Origin: Hippophae tibetana
Taxonomy: Eukaryota > Streptophyta > Magnoliopsida > Rosales > Elaeagnaceae
Direction: 5' to 3'
NCBI GenBank assembly: GCA_037013495.1
Contig: CM072801.1
Span: 37,188,001 to 37,252,000, forward strand
Length of the DNA: 64,000 nucleotides
In this document: positions 1 through 14,300 of the stretch, one piece after another
Layout: each line of letters opens with the position of its first letter
Numbering within the stretch: position 1 is the first letter of the stretch
The notes under the pieces: model-generated
What the model saw: the letters and a program-made list of their open reading frames with translations, nothing else
Database searches by the model: none
Told to the model about the DNA's origin: nothing
Position numbers and translations under genes: made by a program

Positions 1-2208
1 AATTGGTTTATCGAAATGACTATTATAATCAATCAAATCGTTGCTCTTTCTATTCCAAAAACACGCTCAAAGAAAAGTTTATTTATCGGAATCGGTTAAC
101 CAAAATTACTTCGTTTACACTACTTACCAACCTCAAATAGTTAGGTGGCTTTTTATTGTGTTGTTTTCTGTTCTTGTTTTTTTGGGTTCCAATTTGATCA
201 TCTTAACCCTATTCTAAGAAATTTAATCATTTTTAATCGTTGAGTTCCTATGTTGTCTGCCAAATGGTTCCGCATCATTTGGTATCAAATCCTTGGTTGC
301 TGAAAATATGTAATATATCTTCATATATGTATTTTTTGGAATTTTACATTTAAAAAAACTTTGTCCATTGAATTTTCCTATTCTATCATAAGTCAAAATC
401 TTAAAGAAAGATAGATATTTGTATACCAAGTCTTGTGTTTTCTTTCAATTTTTTTGTCATTATTTTGTCTTTCGATTTAATTTCCTAGTTTTCTTTAAAT
501 TCTTTCTACCTTCTTGATGATTTATGTTTTTTGTGGTCAACCTATCTTTGTTCTTGAAAAAACCTTAGAGCTACTCCAGTTCGCGATTTCAATCAAAACT
601 AGGTTACTAGTATGGGTTGCAACTTTAAACTGTTGTAACTTTTAATTGGTTTATCGAAATGACTATTATGATCAATCAAATCGTCGCTTTTCGTTTCCAA
701 AAACACGCTCAAATAAAAGTTTATTTATCGGAATTTGTTTTACCAAAATTACTTCGTTTACACTACTTGCCAACCTACAATAGTTAGGTGGCTTCTTATT
801 GCGTTGTTTTCTGTTCTTGTTCTTTTGGGTTCCAATTTGATCATCTTAACCCTGTTCTAAGAAATTTAATCATTCTTAATCGTTGAGTTCCTATGTTGTC
901 CGCCAAAACGTTCCGTATCATTTGGTATCAAAGCCTTGGTTGCTGAAATTATGTAATTTATCTTCATATATGTATTTTTTTGAATTTTACATTTAAAAAA
1001 ACTTTGTCCATTGAATTTTTCTATTCTTTCATAAGTCAAAATATTAAAGAAAGATAGATATTTGTATACCAAGTCTTGTGTTTTCTTTCAATTTTTTTGT
1101 CATTATTATGTGTTTCGATTTAATTTCCTAGTTTTCTTTAAATTCTTTCTACCTTCTTCATGATTTATGTTTTTTGTGGTCAACCTATATTTGTTTTTGA
1201 AAAAACCTTAGAGCTACTCCAGTTCGCGATTTCAAGCAAAACTAGGTTACTAATATGGGTTGCAAATTTAAATTGTTGTAACTTTTAATTGGTTTATCGA
1301 AATGACTATTATAATCAACCAAATCGTTGCTCTTTCGATTCCAAAAACACGCTCAAAGAAAAGTTTATTTATCGGAATCGGTTAACCAAAATTACTTCGT
1401 TTACACTACTTGCCAACCTCAAATAGTTACGTGGCTTCTTATTGCGTTGCTTTCTGTTCTTTTTCTTTTGGGTTCCAATTTGATCATCTTAACCCTGTTC
1501 TAAGAAATTTAATCATTCTTAATCGTTCAGTTCCTATGTTGTCCGCCAAATGGTTCCGCATCATTTGGTATCAAAGCCTTGGTTGCTGAAAATATGTAAT
1601 ATATCTTCATATATGTATTTTTTTGAATTTTACATTTAAAAAAACTTTGTCCATTGAATTTTCCTATTCTATCATAAGTCAAAATCTTAAAGAAAGATAG
1701 ATATTTGTATACCAAGTCTTGTGTTTTCTTTCAATTTTTTTGTCATTATTTTGTGTTTCGATTTAATTTCCTAGTTTTCTTTAAATTCTTTCTACCTTCT
1801 TCATGATTTATGTTTTTTGTGGTCAACCTATCTTTGTTCTTGAAAAAACCTTAGAGCTACTCCAGTTTGCGATTTCAATCAAAACTAGGTTACTAATATG
1901 GGTTGCAACTTTAAACTGTTGTAACTTTTAATTGGTTTATCGAAATGACTATTATAATCAATCAAATCGTTGCTCTTTCTATTCCAAAAACACGCTCAAA
2001 GAAAAGTTTATTTATCGGATTCGGTTAACCAAAATTACTTCGTTTACACTACTTGCCATCCTCAAATAGTTACGTGGCTTCTTATTGCGTTGTTTTCTGT
2101 TCTTGTTCTTTTCGGTTCCAATTTGATCATCTTAACCCTGTTCTAACAAATTTAATCATTCTTAATCGTTGAGTTCCTATGTTGTCCGCCAAATGGTTCC
2201 GCATCATT
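1..2208 (+). repeat. Left-edge monomers of the pentamer/tetramer subfamily
   Basis: This stretch holds a partial unit and the units anchored at 280, 923 and 1566. The unit at 923 (CGTTCCGTATC before the anchor, ATTATGTAATTT after it, ATTAAAG downstream) is the same variant as those at 2852, 6065, 8636 and 11207. The unit at 1566 (CGTTCAGTTCC upstream, CCTATTCTATC downstream) matches 3495, 6708 and 9279. The order is thus the q-r part of the HOR that follows. The unit at 280 (AAATCC after the anchor) resembles the one at 2209. No gene or foreign insertion is present. Confidence 0.85.
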
Positions 2209-5200
2209 TGGTATCAAATCCTTGGTTGCTGAAAATATGTAATATATCTTCATATATGTATTTTTTTGAATTTTACATTTAAAAAAACTTTGTCCATTGA
2301 ATTTTCCTATTCTATCATAAGTCAAAATCTTAAAGAAAGATAGATATTTCTATACCAACTCTTGTGTTTTCTTTCAATTTTTTGTCATTATTTTGTCTTT
2401 CGATTTAATTTCCTAGTTTTCTTTAAATTCTTTGTACCTTCTTCATGATTTATGTTTTTTATGGTCAACCTATCTTTATTCTTGAAAAAACCTTAGAGCT
2501 ACTCCAGTTCGGGATTACAATAAAAACTAGGTTACTAATATGGGTTGCAACTTTAAACTGTTGTAACTTTTAATTGGTTTATCGAAATGACTATTATAAT
2601 CAATCAAATCGTCGCTCTTTCGATTCCAAAAACACGCTGAAAGAAAATTTTATTTATCGGAATTTGTTTTACCAAAATTACTTCGTTTACACTACTTTCC
2701 AACCTCAAATAGTTAGGTGGCTTCTTATTGCGTTGTTTTCTGTTCTTGTTTTTTTGGGTTCCAATTTGATCATCTTAACCCTGTTCTAAGCAATTTAATC
2801 ATTCTTAATCGTTGAGTTCCTATGTTGTCCGCCAAAACGTTCCGTATCATTTGGTATCAAAGCCTTGGTTGTTGAAATTATGTAATTTATCTTCATATAT
2901 GTATTTTTTTGAATTTTACATTTAAAAAAACTTTGTCCATTGAATTTTTCTATTCTTTCATAAGTCAAAATATTAAAGAAAGATAGATATTTGTATACCT
3001 AGTCTTGTGTTTTCTTTCAATTTTTTTGTCATTATTATGTGTTTCGATTTAATTTCCTAGTTTTCTTTAAATTCTTTCTACCTTCTTCATGATTTATGTT
3101 TTTTGTGGTCAACCTATCTTTGTTCTTGAAAAAACCTTAGAGCTACTCCAGTTCGCGATTTCAAGCAAATCTAGGTTACTAATATCGGTTGCAAATTTAA
3201 ACTGTTGTAACTATTAATTGGTTTATCGAAATGACTATTATAATCAACCAAATCGTTGCTCTTTCGATTCCAAAAACACGCTCAAAGAAAAGTTTATTTA
3301 TCGGAATCGTTTAACAAAAATTACTTCGTTTACACTACTTGCCAACCTCAATTAGTAACGTGGCTTCTTATTGCGTTGCTTTCTGTTCTTTTTCTTTTGG
3401 GTTCCAATTTGATCATCTTAACCCTGTTCTAAGAAATTTAATCATTCTTAATCGTTCAGTTCCTATGTTGTCCGCCAAATGGTTCCGCATCATTTGGTAT
3501 CAAAGCCTTGGTTGCTGAAAATATGTAATATATCTTCATATATGTATTTTTTTGAATTTTACATTTAAAAAAACTTTTTCCATTGAATTTTCCTATTCTA
3601 TCATAAGTCAAAATCTTAAAGAAAGATAGATATTTGTATACCAAGTCTTGTGTTTTCTTTCAATTTTTTTGTCATTATTTTGTCTTTCGATTTAATTTCC
3701 TAGTTTTCTTTAAATTATTTCTACCTTCTTGATGATTTATGTTTTTTGTGGTCAACCTATCTTTGTTCTTGAAAAAGCTTAGAGCTACTCCAGTTCGCGA
3801 TTACAATAAAAACTAGGTTACTAATATGGGTTGCAACTTTAAACTTTTGTAACTTTTAATTGGTTTATCGAAATGACTATTATAATCAATCAAATCGTCG
3901 CTCTTTCGATTCCAAAAACACGCTCAAATAAAAGTTTATTTATCGGAATTTGTTTTACCAAAATTACTTCGTTTACACTACTTGCCAACCTACAATAGTT
4001 AGGTGGCTTCTTATTGCGTTGTTTTCTGTTCTTGTTCTTTTGGGTTCCAATTTGGTCATCTTAACCCTGTTCTAAGCAATTTAATCATTCTTAATCGTTG
4101 AGTTCCTATGTTGTCCGCCAAAAGGTTCCTCATCATTTGGTATCAAAGCCTTGGTTGCTGAAAATATGTAATTTATCTTCATATATGTATTTTTTTGAAT
4201 TTTACATTTAAAAAAAATTTGTCCATTGAATTTTTCTATTCTTTCATAAGTCAAAATCTTAAAGAAAGATAGATATTTGTATACCTAGTCTTGTGTTTTC
4301 TTTCAATTTTTTTGTCATTATTATGTGTTTCGATTTAATTTCCTAGTTTTCTTTAAATTCTTTCTACCTTCTTCATGATTTATGTTTTTTGTGGTCAACC
4401 TATCTTTGTTCTTGAAAAAACCTTAGAGCTACTCCAGTTCGCGATTTCAAGCAAATCTAGGTTACTAATATCGGTTGCAAATTTAAACTGTTGTAACTAT
4501 TAATTTGTTTATCGAATGACTATTATAATCAACCAAATCGTTGCTCTTTCGATTCCAAAAACACGCTCAAAGAAAAGTTTATTTATCGGAATCGTTTAAC
4601 CAAAATTACTTCGTTTACACTACTTGCCATCCTCAAATAGTTACGTGGCTTCTTATTGCGTTGTTTCCTGTTCTTGTTCGTTTCGGTTCCAATTTGATCA
4701 TCTTAACCCTGTTCTAAGAAATTTAATCATTCTTAATCGTTGAGTTCCTATGTTGTCCGCCAAATGGTTCCGCATCATTTGGTATCAAAGCCTTGGTTGC
4801 TGAAAATATGTAATATATCTTCATATATGTATTTTTTTGAATTTTACATTTAAAAAAACTTTTTCCATTGAATTTTCCTATTCTATCATAAGTCAAAATC
4901 TTAAAGAAAGATAGATATTTGTATACCAAGTCTTGTGTTTTCTTTCAATTTTTTGTCATTATTTTGTCTTTCGATTTAATTTCCTAGTTTTCTTTAAATT
5001 CTTTCTACCTTCTTGATGATTTATGTTTTTTGTGGTCAACCTATCTTTGTTCTTGAAAAAACCTTAGAGCTACTCCAGTTCGCGATTTCAAGCAAAACTA
5101 GGTTACTAATATGGGTTGCAACTTTACACTGTTGTAACTTTTAATTTGTTTATCGAAATGACTATTATAATCAACCAAATCGTTGCTCTTTCGATTCCAA

Positions 5201-5421
5201 AAACACGCTCAAAGAAAAGTTTATTTATCGGATTCGGTTAACCAAAATTACTTCGTTTACACTACTTGCCATCCTCAAATAGTTACGTGGCTTCTTATTG
5301 CGTTGTTTTCTATTCTTGTTCTTTTCGGTTCCAATTTGATCATCTTAACCCTGTTCTAACAAATTTAATCATTCTTAATCGTTGAGTTCCTATGTTGTCC
5401 GCCAAATGGTTCCGCATCATT
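2209..5421 (+). repeat. Five-monomer HOR copy (p-q-r-s-t), 3,213 bp
   Basis: The anchors are 2209 (p), 2852 (q), 3495 (r), 4138 (s) and 4780 (t). The next p-type unit is at 5422, giving a 3,213-bp period. Type p carries TTCTATACCAACTC, TTTTATGGTCAACC and GGGATTACAATAAAAAC. Type q carries CGTTCCGTATC and a CTAGTC variant. Type r carries CGTTCAGTTCC. Type s carries GTTCCTCATC and CAAATAAAAG. The t unit is absent as a separate unit in the copies that follow (see 5422-11320). The p-to-q stretch around 2574-2789 is almost identical to 5787-6002. Confidence 0.85.
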
Positions 5422-7993
5422 TGGTATCAAAGCCTTGGTTGCTGAAAATATGTAATATATCTTCATATATGTATTTTTTTGAATTTTACATTTAAAAAAA
5501 CTTTGTCCATTGAATTTTCCTATTCTATCATAAGTCAAAATCTTAAAGAAAGATAGATATTTCTATACCAACTCTTGTGTTTTCTTTCAATTTTTTGTCA
5601 TTATTTTGTCTTTCGATTTAATTTCCTAGTTTTCTTTAAATTCTTTGTACCTTCTTCATGATTTATGTTTTTTATGGTCAACCTATCTTTGTTCTTGAAA
5701 AAACCTTAGAGCTACTCCAGTTCGGGATTACAATAAAAACTAGGTTACTAATATGGGTTGCAACTTTAAACTGTTGTAACTTTTAATTGGTTTATCGAAA
5801 TGACTATTATAATCAATCAAATCGTCGCTCTTTCGATTCCAAAAACACGCTGAAAGAAAATTTTATTTATCGGAATTTGTTTTACCAAAATTACTTCGTT
5901 TACACTACTTTCCAACCTCAAATAGTTAGGTGGCTTCTTATTGCGTTGTTTTCTGTTCTTGTTTTTTTGGGTTCCAATTTGATCATCTTAACCCTGTTCT
6001 AAGCAATTTAATCATTCTTAATCGTTGAGTTCCTATGTTGTCCGCCAAAACGTTCCGTATCATTTGGTATCAAAGCCTTGGTTGCTGAAATTATGTAATT
6101 TATCTTCATATATGTATTTTTTTGAATTTTACATTTAAAAAAACTTTGTCCATTGAATTTTTCTATTCTTTCATAAGTCAAAATATTAAAGAAAGATAGA
6201 TATTTGTATACCTAGTCTTGTGTTTTCTTTCAATTTTTTTGTCATTATTATGTGTTTCGATTTAATTTCCTAGTTTTCTTTAAATTCTTTCTACCTTCTT
6301 CATGATTTATGTTTTTTGTGGTCAACCTATCTTTGTTCTTGAAAAAACCTTAGAGCTACTCCAGTTCGCGATTTCAAGCAAATCTAGGTTACTAATATCG
6401 GTTGCAAATTTAAACTGTTGTAACTATTAATTGGTTTATCGAAATGACTATTATAATCAACCAAATCATTGCTCTTTCGATTCCAAAAACACGCTCAAAG
6501 AAAAGTTTATTTATCGGAATCGTTTAACAAAAATTACTTCGTTTACACTTCTTGCCAACCTCAATTTGTTACGTGGCTTCTTATTGCGTTGCTTTCTGTT
6601 CTTTTTCTTTTGGGTTCCAATTTGATCATCTTAACCCTGTTCTAAGAAATTTAATCATTCTTAATCGTTCAGTTCCTATGTTGTCCGCCAAATGGTTCCG
6701 CATCATTTGGTATCAAAGCCTTGGTTGCTGAAAATATGTAATATATCTTCATATATGTATTTTTTTGAATTTTACATTTAAAAAAACTTTGTCCATTGAA
6801 TTTTCCTATTCTATCATAAGTCAAAATCTTAAAGAAAGATAGATATTTGTATACCAAGTCTTGTGTTTTCTTTCAATTTTTTTGTCATAATTTTGTCTTT
6901 CGATTTAATTTCCTAGTTTTCTTTAAATTCTTTCTACCTTCTTGATGATTTATGTTTTTTGTGGTCAACCTATATTTGTTCTTGAAAAAGCATAGAGCTA
7001 CTCCAGTTCGCGATTACAATAAAAACTAGGTTACTAATATGGGTTGCAACTTTAAAATTTTGTAACTTTTAATTGGTTTATCGAAATGACTATTATAATC
7101 AATCAAATCGTTGCTCTTTCGATTCCAAAAACACGCTCAAATAAAAGTTTATTTATCGGAATTTGTTTTACCAAAATTACTTCGTTTACACTACTTGCCA
7201 ACCTACAATAGTTAAATGGCTTCTTATTGCATTGTTTTCTGTTCTTGTTCTTTTGGGTTCCAATTTGATCATCTTAACCCTGTTCTAAGCAATTTAATCA
7301 TTCATAATCGTTGAGTTCCTATGTTGGCCTCCAAAAGGGTCCGCATCATTTGGTATCAAAGCCTTGGTTGCTGAAAATATGTAATTTATCTTCATATATG
7401 TATTTTTTTGAATTTTACATTTAAAAAAACTTTGTCCATTGAATTTTTCTATTCTTTCATAAGTCAAAATCTTAAAGAAAGATAGATATATGTATACCAA
7501 GTCTTGTGTTTTCTTTCAATTTTGTTGTCATTATTTTGTCTTTCGATTTAATTTCCTAGTTTTCATTAAATTCTTTGTACCTTCTTCATGATTTATGTTT
7601 TTTGTGGTCAACCTATCTTTGTTCTTGAAAAAACCTTAGAGCTACTCCAGTTAGCGATTTCAAGCAAAACTAGGTTACTAATATGGGTTGCAACTTTACA
7701 CTGTTGTAACTTTTAATTTGTTTCTCGAAATGACTATTATAATCAACCAAATTGTTGCTCTTTCTATTCCAAAAACACGCTCAAAGAAAAGTTTATTTAT
7801 CGGATTCGGTTAACCAAAATTACTTCGTTTACACTACTTGCCATCCTCAAATAGTTACGTGGCTTCTTATTGCGTTGTTTTCTGTTCTTGTTCTTTTCGG
7901 TTCCAATTTGATCATCTTAACCCTGTTCTAACAAATTTAATCATTCTTAATCGTTGAGTTCCTATGTTGTCCGCCAAATGGTTCCGCATCATT
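5422..7993 (+). repeat. Four-monomer HOR copy 1 (p-q-r-s/t), 2,572 bp
   Basis: The anchors are 5422, 6065, 6708 and 7351, and the same order restarts at 7994. The first three units match p, q and r of the preceding pentamer. The fourth begins like s (CAAATAAAAG at about 7135). It ends like t, with CTTTACACTGTTG and AATTTGTTT before the next p unit. It is therefore an s/t fusion. Its core at 7321-7345 (GGCCTCCAAAAGGGTCC) differs from its counterpart at 9922 and looks converted towards the GCCTCC class seen at 11820 and 16322. Confidence 0.85.
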
Positions 7994-10563
7994 TGGTATC
8001 AAAGCCTTGGTTGCTGAAAATATGTAATATATCTTCATATATGTATTTTTTTGAATTTTACATTTAAAAAAACTTTGTCCATTGAATTTTCCTATTCTAT
8101 CATAAGTCAAAATCTTAAAGAAAGATAGATATTTGTATACCAACTCTTGTGTTTTCTTTCAATTTTTTGTCATTATTTTGTCTTTCGATTTAATTTCCTA
8201 GTTTTCTTTAAATTCTTTGTACCTTCTTCATGATTTATGTTTTTTATGGTCAACCTATCTTTGTTCTTGAAAAAACCTTAGAGCTACTCCAGTTCGGGAT
8301 TACAATAAAAACTAGGTTACTAATATGGGTTGCAACTTTAAACTGTTGTAACTTTTAATTGGTTTATCGAAATGACTATTATAATCAATCAAATCGTCGC
8401 TCTTTCGATTCCAAAAACACGCTGAAAGAAAATGTTATTTATCGGAATTTGTTTTACCAAAATTACTTCGTTTACACTACTTTCCAACCTCAAATAGTTA
8501 GGTGGCTTCTTATTGCGTTGTTTTCTGTTCTTGTTTTTTGGGTTCCAATTTGATCATCTTAACCCTGTTCTAAGCAATTTAATCATTCTTAATCGTTGAG
8601 TTCCTATGTTGTCCGCCAAAACGTTCCGTATCATTTGGTATCAAAGCCTTGGTTGCTGAAATTATGTAATTTATCTTCATATATGTATTTTTTTGAATTT
8701 TACATTTAAAAAAACTTTGTCCCTTGAATTTTTCTATTCTTTCATAAGTCAAAATATTAAAGAAAGATAGATATTTGTATACCTAGTCTTGTGTTTTCTT
8801 TCAATTTTTTTGTCATTATTATGTGTTTCGATTTAATTTCCTAGTTTTCTTTAAATTCTTTCTACCTTCTTCATGATTTATGTTTTTTGTGGTCAACCTA
8901 TCTTTGTTCTTGAAAAAACCTTAGAGCTACTCCAGTTCGCGATTTCAAGCAAATCTAGGTTACTAATATCGGTTGCAAATTTAAACTGTTGTAACTATTA
9001 ATTGGTTTATCGAAATGACTATTATAATCAACCAAATCATTGCTCTTTCGATTCCAAAAACACGCTCAAAGAAAAGTTTATTTATCGGAATCGTTTAACA
9101 AAAATTACTTCGTTTACACTACTTGCCAACCTCAATTAGTAACGTGGCTTCTTATTGCGTTGCTTTCTGTTCTTTTTCTTTTGGGTTCCAATTTGATCAT
9201 CTTAACCCTGTTCTAAGAAATTTAATCATTCTTAATCGTTCAGTTCCTATGTTGTCCGCCAAATGGTTCCGCATCATTTGGTATCAAAGCCTTGGTTGCT
9301 GAAAATATGTAATATATCTTCATATATGTATTTTTTTGAATTTTACATTTAAAAAAACTTTGTCCATTGAATTTTCCTATTCTATCATAAGTCAAAATCT
9401 TAAAGAAAGATAGATATTTGTATACCAAGTCTTGTGTTTTCTTTCAATTTTTTTGTCATAATTTTGTCTTTCGATTTAATTTCCTAGTTTTCTTTAAATT
9501 CTTTCTACCTTCTTGATGATTTATGTTTTTTGTGGTCAACCTATATTTGTTCTTGAAAAAGCTTAGAGCTACTCCAGTTCGCGATTACAATAAAAACTAG
9601 GTTACTAATATGGGTTGCAACTTTAAAATTTTGTAACTTTTAATTGGTTTATCGAAATGACTATTATAATCAATCAAATCGTTGCTCTTTCGATTCCAAA
9701 AACACGCTCAAATAAAAGTTTATTTATCGGAATTTGTTTTACCAAAATTACTTCGTTTACACTACTTGCCAACCTACAATAGTTAAATGGCTTCTTATTG
9801 CGTTGTTTTCTGTTCTTGTTCTTTTGGGTTCCAATTTGATCATCTTAACCCTGTTCTAAGCAATTTAATCATTCTTAATCGTTGAGTTCCTATGTTGTCC
9901 GCCAAAATGTTCCTCATCATTTGGTATCAAAGCCTTGGTTGCTGAAAATATGTAATTTATCTTCATATATGTATTTTTTTGAATTTTACATTTAAAAAAA
10001 CTTTGTCCATTGAATTTTTCTATTCTTTCATAAGTCAAAATCTTAAAGAAAGATAGATATATGTATACCAAGTCTTGTGTTTTCTTTCAATTTTTTTTCA
10101 TTATTTTGTCTTTCGATTTAATTTCCTAGTTTTCTTTAAATTCTTTGTACCTTCTTCATGATTTATGTTTTTTGTGGTCAACCTATCTTTGTTCTTGAAA
10201 AAACCTTAGAGCTACTCCAGTTCGCGATTTCAAGCAAAACTAGGTTACTAATATGGGTTGCAACTTTACACTGTTGTAACTTTTAATTTGTTTATCGAAA
10301 TGACTATTATAATCAACCAAATCGTTGCTCTTTCGATTCCAAAAACACGCTCAAAGAAAAGTTTATTTATCGGATTCGGTTAACCAAAATTACTTCGTTT
10401 ACACTACTTGCCATCCTCAAATAGTTACGTGGCTTCTTATTGCGTTGTTTTCTGTTCTTGTTCTTTTCGGTTCCAATTTGATCATCTTAACCCTGTTCTA
10501 ACAAATTTAATCATTCTTAATCGTTGAGTTCCTATGTTGTCCGCCAAATGGTTCCGCATCATT
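7994..10563 (+). repeat. Four-monomer HOR copy 2 (p-q-r-s/t), 2,570 bp
   Basis: The anchors are 7994, 8636, 9279 and 9922, each about 2,572 bp after its counterpart in copy 1. It shares the private TAGATATATG variant (near 10057 and 7484) with the fused s/t unit of copy 1, so both copies descend from the same fusion. Small private changes include GTCCCTTGAA near 8720 and one T fewer in the T-run near 8535. The high identity implies recent amplification. Confidence 0.85.
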
Positions 10564-11320
10564 TGGTATCAAAGCCTTGGTTGCTGAAAATATGTAATAT
10601 ATCTTCATATATGTATTTTTTTGAATTTTACATTTAAAAAAACTTTGTCCATTGAATTTTCCTATTCTATCATAAGTCAAAATCTTAAAGAAAGATAGAT
10701 ATTTCTATACCAACTCTTGTGTTTTCTTTCAATTTTTTGTCATTATTTTGTCTTTCGATTTAATTTCCTAGTTTTCTTTAAATTCTTTGTACCTTCTTCA
10801 TGATTTATGTTTTTTATGCTCAACCTATCTTTGTTCTTGAAAAAACCTTAGAGCTACTCCAGTTCGGGATTACAATAAAAACTAGGTTACTAATATGGGT
10901 TGCAACTCTAAACTGTTGTAACTTTCAATTGGTTTATCGAAATGACTATTATAATCAATCAAATCGTCGCTCTTTCGATTCCAAAAACACGCTGAAAGAA
11001 AATTTTATTTATCGGAATTTGTTTTACCAAAATTACTTCGTTTACACTACTTTCCAACCTCAAATAGTTAGGTGGCTTCTTATTGCGTTGTTTTCTGTTC
11101 TTGTTTTTTTGGGTTCCAATTTGATCATCTTAACCCTGTTCTAAGCAATTTAATCATTCTTAATCGTTGAGTTCCTATGTTGTCCGCCAAAACGTTCCGT
11201 ATCATTTGGTATCAAAGCCTTGGTTGCTGAAATTATGTAATTTATCTTCATATATGTATTTTTTTGAATTTTACATTTAAAAAAACTTTGTCCATTGAAT
11301 TTTTCTATTCTTTCATAAGT
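10564..11320 (+). repeat. Truncated third copy of the four-monomer HOR
   Basis: The units at 10564 (p) and 11207 (q) continue the tetramer pattern at 2,570-2,571-bp spacing. Just after the q-type CTATTCTTTCATAAG the sequence switches from the expected ATTAAAGAAAG to CACAATGAAAG (about 11311-11330). That ends agreement with the HOR and marks a probable crossover into a different subfamily. The unit also has private changes near 10817 and 10920 that lengthen the shadow ORF on the + strand. Confidence 0.75.
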
Positions 11321-14300
11321 CAAAATCACAATGAAAGATAGATATTTGTATACCAAGTCTTGTGTTTTCTTTCAATTTTGTTGTCATTATTTTGTCTTTC
11401 GATTTAATTTCCTAGTTTTCTTTAAATTCTTTCTACCTTCTTCATGATTTATGTTTTTTGTGGTCAACCTATCTTTGTTCTTGAAAAAACCTTAGAGCTA
11501 CTCCAGTTCGCGATTTCAAGCAAAACTAGGTCACTAATATGGGTTGCAAATTTAAACTGTTGTAACTATTAATTGGTTTATCGAAATGACTATTATAATC
11601 AACCAAATCGTTGCTCTTTCGATTCCAAAAACACGCTCAAAGAAAAGTTTATTTATCGGAATCGGTTAACCAAAATTACTTCGTTTACACTACTTGCCAA
11701 CCTCAAATAGTTACGTGGCTTCTTATTGCGTTGCTTTCTGTTCTTTTTCTTCTGGGTTCCAATTTGATCATCTTAACCCTGTTCTAAGCAATTTAATCAT
11801 TCTTAATCGTTGAGTTCCCATGTTGCCTCCAAAAGGGTCCGCATCATTTGGTATCAAAGCCTTGGTTGCTGAAAATATGTAATTTATCTTCATATATGTA
11901 TTTTTTTGAATTTTACATTTTAAAAAACTTTGTCCATTGAATTTTATATGCTTTCATAAGTCAAAATCACAATGAAAGATAGATATTTGTATTCCAAGTC
12001 TTGTGTTTTCTTTCAATTTTGTTGTCATTATTTTGTCTTTCGATTTAATTTCCTAGTTTTCATTAAATTCTTTGTACCTTCTTCATGATTTATGTTTTTT
12101 GTGGTCAACCTATCTTTGTTCTTGAAAAAACCTTAGAGCTACTCCAGTTCGCAATTTCAATCAAAACTAGGTCACTAATATGGGTTGCCACTTTAAACTG
12201 TTGTAACTTTTAATTGGTTTATCGAAATGACTATTATAATCAATCAAATCGTTGCTCTTTCGATTCCAAAAACACGCTCAAAGAAAAGTTTATTTATAGG
12301 AATTGGTTAACCAAAATTACTTCGTTTACACGACTTGCCAACCTCAAATAGTTACGTGGCTTCTTATTGCGTTGTTTTCTGTTCTTGTTCTTTTGCGTTC
12401 CAATTTGATCATCTTAACCCTGTTCTAAGCAATTTAATCATTCTTAATCATTGAGTTCCTATGTTGTCCGCCAAATGGTTCCGCATCATTTGGTATCAAA
12501 GCCTTGGTTGCTGAAAATATGTAATATATCTTGATATATGTATTTTTTTTTAATTTTACATTTAAAAAAACTTTGTCCATTGAATTTTCCTATTCTATCA
12601 TAAGTCAAAATCTTAAAGAAAGATAGATATTTGTATACCAAGTCTTGTGTTTTCTTTCAATTTTTTTGTCATTATTTTGTCTTTCGATTTAATTTCCTAG
12701 TTTTCTTTAAATTCTTTGTACCTTTTTCATGATTTATGTTTTTTGTGGTCAACCTCTCTTTGTTCCTGAAAAAACCTTAGAGCTACTCAAGTTCTCGATT
12801 TCAATCAAAACTAGGTTACTAATATGGGTTGCAACCTTAAACTGTTGTAACCTTTAATTGGTTTATCGAAATGACTATTATAATCAATCAAATCGTTGCT
12901 CTTTCTATTCCAAAAATACGCTCAAAGAAAAGTTTATTTATCGGAATCGTTTAACCAAAATTACTTCGTTTACACTACTTGCCAACCTCAAATAGTTAGG
13001 TGGCTTCTTATTGTGTTGATTTCTATTCTTGTACTTTTGAGTTCCAATTTGATCATCTTAACCCTGTTCTAAGCAATTTAATCATTCTTAATCGTTGAGT
13101 TCCTATGTTGTCCGCAAAATGGTTCCGCATCATTTGGTATCAAAGCCTTGGTTGCTGAAAATATGTAATATATCTTCATATATGTATTTTTTTTAATTTT
13201 ACATTTAAAAAAACTTTGTCCATTGAATTTTCCTATTCTATCATAAGTCAAAATCTTAAAGCAAGATAGATATTTGTATACCAAGTCTTGTGTTTTCTTT
13301 CAATTTTTTTCTCATAATTTTGTCTTTCGATTTAATTTCCTAGTTTTCTTTAAATTCTTTGTACCTTCTTCATGATTTATGTTTTTTGTGGTCAACCTAT
13401 CTTTGTTCTTGAAAAAACCTTAGAGCTACTCCAGTTCGCGATTTCAATAAAAACTAGGTTACTAATACGGGCTGCAACTTTAAACTGTTGTAACTTTTAA
13501 TTGGTATATCGAAATGACTATTATAATCAATCAAATAGTTGCTCTTTCTATTCCAAAAACACGCTCAAAGAAATGTTTATTTATCGGAATCGGTTAACCA
13601 AAATTACTTCGTTTACACTACTTGCCAACCTCAAATAGTTAGATGGCTTCTTATTGCATTGTTTTCTTTCTCTTTCTTTTGGGTTCCAATTTGATCATCT
13701 TAACCTTGTTCTAAGCAATTTAATCATTCTTAATCGTTGAGTTCCTATGTTGTCCGCCAAAAGGTTCCGCATCATTTGGTATCAAAGCCTTGGTTGCTGA
13801 AAATATGTAATTTATCTTCATATATGTATTTTTTTTAATTTTACATTTAAAAAAACTTTGTCCATTGAATTTTTCTATTCTTTCATAAGTCAAAATATTA
13901 AAGAAAGATAGATATTTGTATACCAAGTCTTGTGTTTTCTTTCAATTTTTTTGTCATTATTATGTGTTTCGATTTAATTTCCTAGTTTTCTTTAAATTCA
14001 TTCTACCTTCTTCATGATTTATGTTTTTTGTGGTCAACCTATCTTTGTTCTTGAAAAAACCTTAGAGCTACTCCAGTTCGCGATTTCAAGAAAAACTAGG
14101 TTACTAATATGGGTTGCAAATTTAAACTGTTGTAACTATTAATTGGTTTATCGAAATTACTATTATAATCAATCAAATCGTTGCTCTTTCGATTCCAAAA
14201 ACACGCTCAAAGAAAAGTTTATTTATCGGAATCGGTTAACCAAAATTACTTCGTTTACACTACTTTCCAACCTCAAATAGTTACGTGGCTTCTTATTGCG

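Noticed and set aside
280..292. A tRNA gene, because of the tRNA-complementary motif
   Set aside because: Only about 13 bases match the complement of the tRNA 3' end. No A/B boxes or cloverleaf arms surround it.
2574..2789. + strand 71-codon ORF with a hydrophobic C-terminus resembling a membrane segment
   Set aside because: It needs a TTG start, occurs intact only in a few p-type units and shifts frame in others. The hydrophobic stretch comes from the T-rich tract of the monomer.
10800..11144. The longest ORF (114 codons, + strand)
   Set aside because: It is the same satellite frame extended by two or three private substitutions in one unit. The equivalent positions in neighbouring copies are closed by stops.
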